Shown one piece after another: positions 1 through 12,001 of a stretch of DNA of 64,000 nt. A program made the position numbers and the translations under genes. The DNA lies in the NCBI GenBank assembly GCA_019054805.1, contig JAHQIY010000016.1, positions 744,001 through 808,000 on the forward strand, read 5' to 3'. The notes beneath the pieces were generated by a model. It saw only the letters and a list, made by a program, of their open reading frames with translations, did no database searches and was not told the origin of the DNA. This DNA is from Brachionus manjavacas (lineage: Eukaryota > Rotifera > Eurotatoria > Ploima > Brachionidae). Numbering within the stretch: position 1 is the stretch's first letter; the number at the start of each line of letters is the position of its first letter.

Positions 1-530
1 CAAATCGAATTCGCTATCTCAGCCTGGTTACCTTACACCAAATCAGACATTGTAATTCTAGAGAAAGTCCAGCATAAAGAAACAAAAGTCTCACACGAGC
101 TCAGACATCTTCATTAAAATACAAGATGCGAAAGATTAGGCTTATCAACACTTTTGGAGAGAAGAATTCGAGGTGACCTAATCCAAAAATTCAAAATTGA
201 AAAAGGACTAGAGGAGATAAACTGGCACACATCTCCTCAATGCGGAGAGTCTCGCAGAGGCCACAGAGGGTACTTTAGACGCGAAATAAAAGCGAAAGAA
301 GTGAGATACTGCAATCAAAGACACGAATTCTTTAACAACAGGATAGCAAACATTTGGAATGCATTCCCTAACAAAATAACAGAATCCAAATCTGTCAACT
401 CATTCAAAAACAATCTAGACAAACACGTTAGAAACTGCAACAGGGCGTCAGTCACACGGCTGATGCGCTCCGCGTGATTGATCACGCTGCAGTTATAAAT
501 ACTACTACTACTATTTGAATAAATTGAAAT
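1..530 (+). mobile_element. 3' end of a non-LTR (LINE) retrotransposon, copy 1
   Basis: The ORF at 154-477 (107 aa) reads ERRIRGDLIQKFKI near its start and NRIANIWNAFP followed by VNSFKNNLDKH near its end. This is the usual carboxy-terminal tail after the reverse transcriptase of CR1/jockey-like LINEs. Upstream, 1-150 continues the same protein out of frame (ELRHLH, RLRLIN), so the copy is broken. The 3' part ends in an ACT microsatellite followed by AATAAATTG. There is no RT catalytic core, so this is a 5'-truncated dead copy. An almost identical copy lies at 9489-10018 as part of the segmental duplication. The left edge is cut by the window. Confidence 0.8.
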
Positions 531-1035
531 AAAAATACTATTTTTGGAACAAGTGTTACATTTGTCCTTTTATTATTCATATGTTTGAAAATTTTAAATT
601 AAAATAAAATATTTTTTAAACGTCATATTTACACAAAAGTTAAAATTAGACTTCTAAAAATCGCCACAAGAAAGGCATTTATGTGGCATATTAATATATT
701 ATAGGCAAAGACATATTTTTTTTCCTGAAAAAAATTTTACATTATTTTTTTCAAACCCTTTAGTTGTACAATTCTTATTATTAAAAATCAGTGATAGCAT
801 TTTTAGATATAATATTTACTTTCTTTATATTCAAAGCAAACAAATCAAAAACCTAGAAAAAAATTCAAAAATATAATTTAAAAAACATTTTATCAAAATT
901 TAAATGTTAAGCAACTTTTGCAAGTAGAAAATTAAACCACATATCGGACTTAAATTTCGAATGAATAAATTTCAACTTGTGTTTCTTTAAACTTTTTAAA
1001 TTTATAATTTTACAAATTAAAAAACTAAAAATAAA
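531..1035. other. AT-rich spacer upstream of the KH gene, no gene seen
   Basis: The stretch is dominated by A and T runs and has no ORF or RNA structure I can support. It should contain the promoter and 5'UTR of the KH gene that starts at 1036. The same spacer recurs at 10019-10523. Confidence 0.5.
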
Positions 1036-1936
1036 ATGAATTTCAGTGATTTTCCCAAATTAAATGACTTTTCGCTAGACAAGAGAAAAGCATTGATTTG
1101 TTTGACCGTAGCCTCATCAATAACCCTGATTTATATTTATAAAAAAAGAAATAAAAATTCCTTCAAAAATAGTAAAAAAATTTAAATAAAAATTTCATGC
1201 ATTATTTTTTTATAATCTAGATAATGAAGAAGACAGCGTCATAAGAGGAAAACAAACAATTGTTGAAATAAAGGTCCCGAGCGAATGCACTGGACAATTG
1301 ATCGGACCTCAAGGACAGAATATAAAAGAAGTAAAAACTTTACTTCTTATTACTTGGTTGTTAAAATCGTTGAAATCAAGCTTCAAAAGAAAACTAACAC
1401 TAGAATGAATTTTAGAGACAAAATTTGCACCATTGATCCCCTGATGTCAGAGGCTGATAAAGATTCAAGTGAAAATATTTTGGAAAATCCAGATCGTATT
1501 TTAGTTATAAGAGGCTCAAATAAAAACGTCCAAAATGCAGAATTTGAAATTAAAAAAATGATTCTTGAATATCCTATATCTATTACAAAGGAATTCTTTG
1601 TTCCCCAATATGCGTGTGGAAGAATAATTGGTAAAGGAGGCTCTACAATAAAAGAATTGTCTAGAGCATCAAATTGTAAGATTTCTCTGATAGAAAGCAG
1701 AGAAATCTCTAATAAAGATAATTTGGACCAGCAGAATGTTACATCGAAAGATCTGCTTAAAATTGTTCGAATTAAGGGATCAATTGATAAGATTTCATTT
1801 GCCGAAGTAATTCAAGAAATTATTTAAAAAATAAATATTAAAATTTTTTAAATTAAATCTAAAGGAGTTAATAAGATCCAAAATAAAAGAAGAAGAAGCA
1901 TCAAGAGAAAGAAAACAGAAAGGAAAATTTTACTAA
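1036..1936 (+). CDS. TDRKH/Papi-like membrane-anchored KH protein without a Tudor domain, copy 1
   Basis: Four exons join in frame: 1036-1171, 1221-1330, 1381-1806 and 1865-1936, giving about 247 aa. Introns are 49-58 nt with GT-AG ends. Residues about 18-36 form one hydrophobic helix followed by a lysine/arginine cluster, like the outer-mitochondrial-membrane anchor of TDRKH. KH1 has the GxxG loop GPQG (GQLIGPQGQNIKEL) and KH2 has GKGG (GRIIGKGGSTIKEL). The last exon is short and charged (ELIRSKIKEEE) and matches the helix after KH2 in TDRKH. In the family, the KH domains and a Tudor domain serve piRNA 3' trimming at mitochondria. Here the gene stops right after KH2 and no Tudor exon is visible before the convergent SGSM gene at 2517. 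Exon 1 is in frame in this copy. A longer gene with a missed Tudor exon is the main alternative. Confidence 0.72.
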
Positions 1937-2516
1937 ATTAAAAATGAGTAAAAATTTAAACTTTACCTAAAGTCATCAAAAAATTGATATTTAATAAATT
2001 TATTGTTAAAAAAGCCGAATCATCATAATGAATTAAGCTAAAATTTTGACTATTGCTCCGTTTGAGAATGATTTAACCTTTGAAATTTTTTTTGCACTTA
2101 TTTTTTAAAAATAAAGTCAAATTTGATAATTTTTGTTTTATTTCAGTATATCTTTTAAAAATTCTAATTAAAAAAATGGTTGAACAAAAAGCTTAAAATC
2201 AAAATTCAAAATAAGCTATTTACACATTATTTTAGTCATAAAGGATTTATTTCTACTATGTATATAAAAATAATTGATTTTCTTTGAAATTTAATACCTC
2301 TTTAAATAAAGAAAATACTAGTATATTATTTCTAATCCAATTGTTTATAAAAATTGCCTTGACCAAATTTTCAAAAAAACTTTGTAAAAATGTTTTCTTC
2401 TAATTTGAAAATATTAATAAAGTAATAATTTATTACACAATTTTGTTTTAAAACCGGTTTTATTAAAATTTTTATAAAATATTCAAAAAAATTTATTGTA
2501 TTTAAAAAATACTTTA
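1937..2516. other. convergent 3' region between KH gene and SGSM, no gene seen
   Basis: This AT-rich stretch separates two tail-to-tail genes and should hold both 3'UTRs. I see no Tudor-like coding sequence in it on the plus strand. Confidence 0.45.
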
Positions 2517-5500
2517 CTAAAAATCTTCAGATATATACTTTTCTTTTATCATGCCTTGAAGTTTTTTAACCAATTCACGAGCCAATTCAATTGCCTCTTT
2601 GACATCGTGTTTTTCCGACATTTCTTAAATTAAAAAATAAACTAAAATATTTAAATTGTAATTTATTTTTATACCATTGAAAAATTTTATTATATCAGTA
2701 AAATCCATTTGATTTTCTAGGATTATATCACGATATATTTCAATTAAAGCAAGTGCAAAAAATAGAGAAAAACAGTCCGATTTTAGATATTTCCTTGAGG
2801 CCAAAATAGTTTCCCACACCACAAAAATGTCTTTGTACAGCAATTCTCGTTTAAAATCCAATAAAAACCACCTATAAGTAAAATAAAACTGGCTCTGATC
2901 GCCGCGACTATTCAAATATTCAAATAATTCCTTATCCAAAATTTGTACCAAAGAGCGCAAATTCGAAAAATTCTTGTCCATTTCAGAATTTGATAAAAAA
3001 TTAAGAGACATTCTTTCCATCAATTTTTTAAAGTACTCATAAACTATAGCCTCTTTTTTAAAAATTAAAAATTTCAATCAAATTTCTTCATTAAATTTCA
3101 ATTACCATTATCAAAAACAACCAAAATCGGAGCTATGATATCACACATTCCTTGTATGTAGCCAATTTCAATCGTTTCCCATACATAACTTTAAATTGAT
3201 TAAAAATAAACCATAATCTTAAACTTAAATCTAAAACTCACGTGTAAATAATATTTTTTAGCTTGTTCAAATTTTCCACCGAAGTAAAATACCAAAAATT
3301 TCTGTCACATCTCAATACATCTTTGTCAATGCGATGCATATTGAGAGCGAATGCATCATAGAGCTCTTTGTTTAAATAGTTGTCGCCCAAAATGTGGTTA
3401 CTTCCGGACGAGCTTAAAGATAAAGGCGAAATGATGCTGATCATGTCATTTTTTGTTTTTTCCTCTTCAAATGTAATCGGAGAAAGCAAATCAATCGATT
3501 TTGTTTTGTTTTGCTCAATGGTAAAGCGAACACCAGCCTCGGACTCGATTGAATGACGGGCTTTTAAAATTGCATTGGACACCAACATTTGAGCTAATTC
3601 ACTGAAAATTTCATCTTTGGTCATTATTTTTGATTTATTTAAACTTTTGGGAGATTCCTGTTCACATTGGTCTAGCAAATTCTCCGAGGTAGATTGTTTT
3701 ATAATTTTTGATAAAAAATTTTTTGCTTTCAATTTATAAAAATAAATTCCCTTGTCTTCAAAATGTCTCAAATTGTACAAATCAGTTCTAGAGTCATAGA
3801 ATTTTCGTTTGTTAGCCTCGGATGGAAGACTTTCGGCCAACAGTGGTGTTTGAGTTTGTTTGGCTCTAAATTTGCCAAAAAAACGCTTAGCCTCAATTGT
3901 AGACGACTTTTTGGGCGTGTTGTTGATAATTATCGAATTTTCAGATATGACTGACATTGAAGTTACATCGGAACAAAATCCGCTATCATCCGATGGCGTA
4001 CATTGCGAACTTTGACTTGAATTCAGCTTTTTCACCAAAAAGCCGGCCATGTTCCTCATATGGCTTCCATTCAGAGATCAAATTTTGGTAATTTTTGGCT
4101 GCGTTTTTATTTTTAGCCTCAATTTCATCCAAACCCATATCAAAGGTATAAATACCCAAAAGATAAGGCCAGATTAATTTGCGCAAATCATTATTTTGAA
4201 TACCATGTAAATAAACAATTTCATAAAATAAATCTTCATTAAAACTTCTACTTTGCATTATTTGTGACCATAAATTTTCATCAATTTTTTGCTTATTATC
4301 CAAATACTTTTGCATTAAAACATCGACTTGACCTGGTCTAAAATTTTGGTTGGATTCATTTGGCTCTAGATTCAGCAGCCTAACCAAATGTTTATTAACA
4401 ACCTTTGTTTCTCTGTGATAATTTAGCCATCCATAAAAAGCTCTGGACAAAATTTTAAGTTCAATGTCATCGCAGATGCTTTTTATTTCAATTTTTTCGT
4501 TTCTGTTCTCGGCATCATGAGCTGGTTTTGAATCTGATTTTGTTTCCTGGGAAATACTAATTTTTTTAATTATCAATGGCATTCTATTCGTATTTATAGC
4601 AGTTTGCCAGTCATTTGGATCAAACTTATATCTTGACTTCAAAGCATTTTCTACACTCTTTAAAAAATGAACAAGGCTTGGCGAATCGGCAAATTGAATT
4701 GGTGGGTGCTGAGCTCCATCTTGAGAGACAAATATAACTTTGAAAGATTTAGAATTTTGCTGATGACAATGCAAAAAAGAAATTGTATCTAGTTCAATAT
4801 AAATAATTAAATCATTTAAATTTGGACTTTTAAATTTTGCGGGCTCATCGTAGTCTGAATACGATCCATTTAAAATTTCATTCGGAGTCCAGTTTAAAAT
4901 CAAGCCATTGGTGTTCAAATGAAGGGATAAATAGCCTTCATATGATTTTTCTTTCTGAAATAATTATTTTTCTTTTAATAAAAAAAAAATTTATTTTTTT
5001 AATTATTACTTGATTGACAATTACGTGATTCTTTCCATAAACCAACTGAGAACTGATATTTTGGTGCAGAGATTCAACAAATTCTCTTATATTATCAGCG
5101 TTGAATTTTTTAAAGCTATTTGTTTCATTCAAGCAAAGTGATTGCAGACGGGACTTTGCAGTGAGACAAGGTGAACGATATGGCGTGACCAAGTGCATTT
5201 TGTGGCGCCTGATCAACTCGTCAGCGTCCGGGTCAGCATTTTCAATAGTTTTTAGTCGGGTATATTTATCAAACGAGCATGGACCGGCTATTAGCGATAC
5301 CAAAATTCCGCTTTCCAAAGAGCTGGCCATCAAAGCATAAGGATGGTAAAATTTCGAAGCATTTTTGATAACGTAAGAAACTATATCATTGAAGCATTTT
5401 CTCATTATGGCTATCTTTATCCACAAGGTTTTTATATGAGCCAAATTGGAAAAGTACAATGGCACATAATGGCTTATTGTTTCGGTACTAATGCTGCTTT

Positions 5501-6023
5501 TTGAATTGCTTGACCAAAACAATTTAGAAAATATGCCACTTTTAGGATTTTCACTATTTTCGGAATTTATTTTATTAGTATTATTATTAAGATTTTTATC
5601 TAATTCATTGAAAATTTTGACTATTTCATCTGCTGATTTACAGTCATAGCTAATTTTTTTAACTAAATCGTAGCTAGATGGTTTATTTAGAAATTCTGTC
5701 TTGAGTCCATAAAGAAAACAGTTGTCTATGGCACCTAGTAATAAAAGAATAAAAATACTTTCATTTGAATAAGATAATCATAAATTTAAAATTAAAACGT
5801 GTAAAAAACTTCTAAATTTTGTGTATACCGCAAAAATTGGTAAAAAAATGGTTATCTTCATGAATAAACTTGCAAGTGGCCGACAATTCCATGAGTTGTT
5901 TTACCTCTTTTTTAACGCTGCCTAACAGGTCATCTCTTTTTTCTTCAAAATAAAAAAAGTAAAAAAAATGCGCTTGTAAAGGTGAAATGAAAAAAGTGTA
6001 CTCTTTTCTTCTTCTGAGGACAT
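2517..6023 (-). CDS. SGSM: small G protein signaling modulator (RUN and TBC domains), copy 1
   Basis: Seven minus-strand exons can be traced: 6023-6002, 5942-5829, 5734-5010, 4954-3242, 3189-3106, 3052-2675 and 2623-2517. In order they encode a RUN domain ([10 protein letters not shown], then CFLYGL), the SGSM central block ([16 protein letters not shown]), a PH-like region ([14 protein letters not shown]) and a TBC domain split by a low-complexity insert ([11 protein letters not shown], then [31 protein letters not shown] and IIKFFN). SGSM proteins bind Rap and Rab GTPases and act as Rab GTPase-activating proteins at endomembranes. Exon 4 has a frameshift at the T run near 4026-4030, where copy 2 has two more T. 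The reading frame is otherwise intact, including FFGKF, where copy 2 is broken. Only 11 bp upstream of the ATG the sequence leaves the duplicated segment, so this copy lacks the upstream flank seen at copy 2. Confidence 0.85.
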
Positions 6024-6174
6024 AGTGACAGATTGATTGAAATCTCTTGAATTTAATTTTTTCGGAAAATCCAATACTAACTTGATAAAAACATAAATAA
6101 ATCTGTCCTAATTATTTGGTCCAAAAATTTTCAAAAAAAAAAAACAAAATTGTAACATTTTCTATTCATTTTAG
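6024..6174. other. duplication junction (6034/6035) and SIM intron
   Basis: Up to 6034 the sequence matches 15519 and its left flank. From 6035 it diverges and runs as an intron into the SIM exon, whose acceptor ends at 6174. There is no bHLH-coding exon here. Confidence 0.7.
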
Positions 6175-8465
6175 GTCTAGGTGAAACATGGGGAACCATG
6201 AACAACACGTTGACTCCAATTGAACGCGAGATTGGGTCCCATTTACTTCAAGTAATTAGCAATTTGTTTCTGTTAATCAAATAAATAAGAGTCTAATTTG
6301 ATGTTTAATTGTAGACTTTGGACGGCTTTTTATTTGTAATTGATAAAGATGGCAAAATAATGTACATATCAGAAACTGCTTCGGTTCACTTGGGGCTGTC
6401 TCAAGTGGAGCTAACTGGCAACAGTGTGTACGAGTATGTTCATCCGGCCGACCACGAAGAGCTCAATCAGCTGCTTAACTTAGCGCCACCTCCCCAATAC
6501 CTGAATCCGAATTTGAGACAAGATGTAGAGATTGAAAAAATCATTTTTCATGCGGATGAAGTGTGTGCTGGCCAAAAGAAACGCCGGACTGACTAACGCC
6601 GGCTACAAGGTCATCCACTGCAGCGGCTATTACAAAGTGCCCTTTCAGAGTTTAGACCAATCTTCTTACGAAACCGGCTATTCAACGCCCTATCTAGTCG
6701 CGTTCGGTCACTCGCTACCTTCTAGTTCAATAACCGAAGTCAAAATGAACAACAACATGTTCATGTTCAGATCTAGTCTTGACTTAAAGCTCATATTTCT
6801 TGACTCCAGGGTTTATCAACTGACCGGTTACGAGCCACAAGACCTGATCGAAAAGACGCTTTACCAATACATACACATTCAAGATTTGCCAAGTATTAAG
6901 CTTGCTCATCAAACACGTAAGCATCTATTTTCTCATATTTTCTATTTTAAAAAAAAAACCTGATTTTATTTTTCTTTAAAATTGAACAAAAATTGAAATC
7001 TAAAATACTTAAAGTTTTATGCAACCTTATTTTTAAAGTGCTGTCAAAAGGCCAAGTAACAACCAAATACTACAGATTCATGACCAAAGATGGCGGATGG
7101 ATATGGATGCAGAGTTGTGCAACAATTGTTCACAATAGCCGCTCATCACGTCCCCATTGCATAGTCAGTGTAAATTATGTCATTACTGATACGGAAGCAA
7201 ATAGTTTGCTGCTTTCAGTCGAACAGACAATGACTAGGGAGTCGATATTGGCAAGTAGAAAGAGCGACGATGACATGGACGAGCGTAGCTCGAAGCGGAT
7301 CAAGACCAGCTATGAGTACGAGGAGGACAATGATGACGACTATTACAACTCGGATCAAGAGGACCAACAAACCGAACTGAACAACTATCCAGCTGAATAC
7401 TACAACTTCGACCCGAACAACTTCAAAACATTTTCCAGCTCTTCCTCATCGTCGGACACATCAATAACAAAAATGGGCAAAAATTTGTCCCTGTCTTCAT
7501 CTTCATCGTCACTGTCGTCAAGTTTCATAGACAATTCGGCCAAAAAACTAGACACATGCAAAACAGAGCCGATTATACTCAAGCCCGAGTCAAAGCTCAA
7601 AGCTTGTGATTTGAATAAAAAAATGGAAAATTCCAAAAATTTAAAAGCCACCAAACTAGATCTGAAACAAAAACGAAAATTGTCCTCTAATGAAATTAAA
7701 ACCGGTATTAAAACAAATTCAAAAAGTTCAATTAGCGAAAACAAAAGCAAAGACAAGCTGAAACGCAACAAAAGCGACATGTCGTGTGGCGGAGAGGCCA
7801 GCTCTAATTTTGTCCTGCCAAACGATGCCTACAATTTTGCTGGCGCATCCTATCCGGACTCGTATCAACCGGCGGCATACCTGAATTCAGACTACTATCA
7901 ATCGAATAGCCATTTGATCGGACACTCTCAATTTAGTGCATACAATTACCAATCGGCCTATGCCGGACACCTAAATCCATACACTACCTCAAGTAGTTAT
8001 AACTACAATCAACAATTTGCAGCCAGTGACACGAATAGCTTAAGTGCAGATTATCAAACAAATGGATATGGTTCTACATCATCTGCGGTGGCAGCGGCTG
8101 CAGTGGCCGCCGCAGCGGCCGCAGCCTTGGCCAACAATAACGCTTCTTACGACCAAGGATATCAATCAAGCTCCGGCTTCAAATCAAACTTGTACCCCAA
8201 TGAGCCAAATTTGTCTTACTACTACAATGCCAATGGCTCAGCTAATTCAACCTTTTACAATCTAAATAATTCTAATTTAAATTCTGCATACTACTTGTCC
8301 ACATCGTCATCCACATCACCATCCGCTATTTCATCCGTTTCATCTACATCGTCCTCTACTACGACTATTTCACCGCTATCAAATGAATCGACTTCTAATC
8401 AGACTTTTCTGACCAACAACAACTCAACCAAACATCCACAATACCAGCATCAAGTTGTGTGTTAG
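6175..8465 (+). CDS. sim: single-minded-like PAS transcription factor, 5' exons (bHLH) missing
   Basis: Three exons are visible: 6175-6251, 6315-6916 and 7039-8465. They encode PAS-A ([35 protein letters not shown]), PAS-B ([38 protein letters not shown]) and the C-terminal PAS block ([27 protein letters not shown]). This order and wording match SIM more closely than trachealess or HIF. The rest is a long serine-, asparagine- and tyrosine-rich tail with a polyalanine run near 8085-8133 and acidic patches, as in activation domains. The first exon opens in mid-protein (GLGETWG). The DNA-binding bHLH, which should precede it, is absent because the duplication junction lies in the preceding intron. 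There is also a +1 shift in the A6 run at 6535-6540; five A would restore [15 protein letters not shown]. Either this is a truncated duplicate or the 5' exons lie upstream of the window. Confidence 0.85.
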
Positions 8466-9488
8466 AATTCGATGCTTGCATTCGGTTCCGAAGCATTCAG
8501 AGCCTCAATTAGTCAAATATAAATGTACTTTTTTCTTTTTAAATTTATAAATATATAAATATTTAGGATATTTATTTCGTTGAGTGTTTTTTTGTTTAAT
8601 TTTTTTCATCTTCTTCTTCTATTTGTAAGTTAATCTCAAAGAATTTTTATAAATAAATTTTTTTAATTTTTGAATTTTTCAACCTTATTTTTTTTGTTGT
8701 TGCTGTTGTTGAAATTTTTTATTTTTTTCTCAATAAACCACATATTTAATTTGTATTAATAATATTAGAAAGTGATTTGAATAAAATTTTACAGCAAAAT
8801 AAAAAAAATAGAAAATTTATTCTTTTATTTGTTGATAGCAAGCTTACAAAGTGCAATTTCAATGAGGCTTTATCACGTTTTAGTCAAAGATTTAATTAAG
8901 GATTTAATTTTTTATTAATTTAGACTCACACATTTTAATAAATGCCAACTCTTTTAAACTTAACTTTAGATCTGTCTGGGACTGTTTGTCACAAGTAACT
9001 TGAATTGAATCAGTTGAATTTATCGAATATTCGACTCCAGTGTTTCTAATTGCTACTTTTTTAAACTTCTTCTTTATTTCTTTAACCATAAAATTTATAA
9101 ACACTTTGTAACTCACAATCTATCTATTTAAATTTTCATTATTTCTTTTTTATACCAGTATACTTTAACTGTTTTTCTTAATAAAAATCGTAAAAAACGA
9201 AGATCACAAGTTCAATATTAATAAAGTAAAAAATAAAAGATTAGAAAAAAATGCGATTGCCGTATCGAAAAAATTTTACTTAAAAACTCTAAGAAGAAAA
9301 AAAGATACAAATAATACAAGTCCTTTCAAAAGCTTTATATTTCCGTCAACCATTGACAAATAGAATATTTCAATTTCAATTCCATTGCAGTTAATTTTTA
9401 TGATTATTAAAATAAAAAAATAAATGAGAAAAAGAGAGGTAAAGAAACAATAATTCCATTATCCGAATAAACTTCATACATTCGGCCC
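8466..9488. other. spacer downstream of SIM, with a weak minus-strand ORF
   Basis: This holds the SIM 3'UTR and AT-rich spacer. A minus-strand ORF at 9116-8904 (70 aa, lysine-rich, with CDKQSQTDLKLSLKE) is flanked by a possible acceptor and a possible GTGAGT donor, so it could be one exon of a small gene. I cannot find partner exons or assign a family. Confidence 0.3.
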
Positions 9489-10018
9489 CAAATCGAATTC
9501 GCTATCTCAGCCTGGTTACCTTACACCAAATCAGACATTGTAATTCTAGAGAAAGTCCAGCATAAAGAAACAAAAGTCTCACACGAGCTCAGACATCTTC
9601 ATTAAAATACAAGATGCGAAAGATTAGGCTTATCAACACTTTTGGAGAGAAGAATTCGAGGTGACCTAATCCAAAAATTCAAAATTGAAAAAGGACTAGA
9701 GGAGATAAACTGGCACACATCTCCTCAATGCGGAGAGTCTCGCAGAGGCCACAGAGGGTACTTTAGACGCGAAATAAAAGCGAAAGAAGTGAGATACTGC
9801 AATCAAAGACACGAATTCTTTAACAACAGGATAGCAAACATTTGGAATGCATTCCCTAACAAAATAACAGAATCCAAATCTGTCAACTCATTCAAAAACA
9901 ATCTAGACAAACACGTTAGAAACTGCAACAGGGCGTCAGTCACACGGCTGATGCGCTCCGCGTGATTGATCACGCTGCAGTTATAAATACTACTACTACT
10001 ATTTGAATAAATTGAAAT
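9489..10018 (+). mobile_element. 3' end of a non-LTR retrotransposon, copy 2
   Basis: This copies 1-530 base for base as far as I can follow, including the broken frame at the 5' side and the ACT microsatellite before the AT-rich end. The ORF is 9642-9965. The left boundary at 9488/9489 is the apparent 5' truncation point. It sits in the middle of the 9.49-kb unit and is not a duplication junction. Confidence 0.8.
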
Positions 10019-10523
10019 AAAAATACTATTTTTGGAACAAGTGTTACATTTGTCCTTTTATTATTCATATGTTTGAAAATTTTAAATTAAAATAAAATAT
10101 TTTTTAAACGTCATATTTACACAAAAGTTAAAATTAGACTTCTAAAAATCGCCACAAGAAAGGCATTTATGTGGCATATTAATATATTATAGGCAAAGAC
10201 ATATTTTTTTTCCTGAAAAAAATTTTACATTATTTTTTTCAAACCCTTTAGTTGTACAATTCTTATTATTAAAAATCAGTGATAGCATTTTTAGATATAA
10301 TATTTACTTTCTTTATATTCAAAGCAAACAAATCAAAAACCTAGAAAAAATTCAAAAATATAATTTAAAAAACATTTTATCAAAAATTTAAATGTTAAGC
10401 AACTTTTGCAAGTAGAAAATTAAACCACATATCGGACTTAAATTTCGAATGAATAAATTTCAACTTGTGTTTCTTTAAACTTTTTAAATTTATAATTTTA
10501 CAAATTAAAAAACTAAAAATAAA

Positions 10524-11424
10524 ATGAATTTCAGTGATTTTCCCAAATTAAATGACTTTTCGCTAGACAAGAGAAAAGCATTGATTTGTTTGACCGTAGC
10601 CTCATCAATAACCCTGATTTATATTTATAAAAAAGAAATAAAAATTCCTTCAAAAATAGTAAAAAAATTTAAATAAAAATTTCATGCATTATTTTTTTAT
10701 AATCTAGATAATGAAGAAGACAGCGTCATAAGAGGAAAACAAACAATTGTTGAAATAAAGGTCCCGAGCGAATGCACTGGACAATTGATCGGACCTCAAG
10801 GACAGAATATAAAAGAAGTAAAAACTTTACTTCTTATTACTTGGTTGTTAAAATCGTTGAAATCAAGCTTCAAAAGAAAACTAACACTAGAATGAATTTT
10901 AGAGACAAAATTTGCACCATTGATCCCCTGATGTCAGAGGCTGATAAAGATTCAAGTGAAAATATTTTGGAAAATCCAGATCGTATTTTAGTTATAAGAG
11001 GCTCAAATAAAAACGTCCAAAATGCAGAATTTGAAATTAAAAAAATGATTCTTGAATATCCTATATCTATTACAAAGGAATTCTTTGTTCCCCAATATGC
11101 GTGTGGAAGAATAATTGGTAAAGGAGGCTCTACAATAAAAGAATTGTCTAGAGCATCAAATTGTAAGATTTCTCTGATAGAAAGCAGAGAAATCTCTAAT
11201 AAAGATAATTTGGACCAGCAGAATGTTACATCGAAAGATCTGCTTAAAATTGTTCGAATTAAGGGATCAATTGATAAGATTTCATTTGCCGAAGTAATTC
11301 AAGAAATTATTTAAAAAATAAATATTAAAATTTTTTTAAATTAAATCTAAAGGAGTTAATAAGATCCAAAATAAAAGAAGAAGAAGCATCAAGAGAAAGA
11401 AAACAGAAAGGAAAATTTTACTAA
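10524..11424 (+). CDS. TDRKH/Papi-like KH protein, copy 2 (frameshift in exon 1)
   Basis: Exons are 10524-10658, 10708-10817, 10868-11293 and 11353-11424, parallel to copy 1. Exon 1 has six A where copy 1 has seven, just after the membrane helix, so it ends in phase 0 while exon 2 needs phase 1. As written, the frame is lost before KH1. The two KH domains and splice sites are otherwise identical to copy 1, so a homopolymer consensus error is at least as likely as real decay. Again no Tudor domain follows KH2. Confidence 0.65.
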
Positions 11425-12001
11425 ATTAAAAATGAGTAAAAATTTAAACTTTACCTAAAGTCATCAAAAAATTGATATTTAATAAATTTATTGTTAAAAA
11501 AGCCGAATCATCATAATGAATTAAGCTAAAATTTTGACTATTGCTCCGTTTGAGAATGATTTAACCTTTGAAATTTTTTTGCACTTATTTTTTAAAAATA
11601 AAGTCAAATTTGATAATTTTTGTTTTATTTCAGTATATCTTTTAAAAATTCTAATTAAAAAAATGGTTGAACAAAAAGCTTAAAATCAAAATTCAAAATA
11701 AGCTATTTACACATTATTTTAGTCATAAAGGATTTATTTCTACTATGTATATAAAAATAATTGATTTTCTTTGAAATTTAATACCTCTTTAAATAAAGAA
11801 AATACTAGTATATTATTTCTAATCCAATTGTTTATAAAAATTGCCTTGACCAAATTTTCAAAAACTTTGTAAAAATGTTTTCTTCTAATTTGAAAATATT
11901 AATAAAGTAATAATTTATTACACAATTTTGTTTTAAAACCGGTTTTATTAAAATTTTTATAAAATATTCAAAAAAATTTATTGTATTTAAAAAATACTTT
12001 A

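Noticed and set aside
1285..1380. ORF start MHWTIDRTSRTEYKRSK for the KH gene
   Set aside because: This frame reads through an exon and its intron; the spliced frame gives KH1 with an intact GxxG loop.
7400..7780. Minus-strand 126-aa leucine/serine-rich ORF
   Set aside because: It is the antisense shadow of the serine- and lysine-rich SIM tail.
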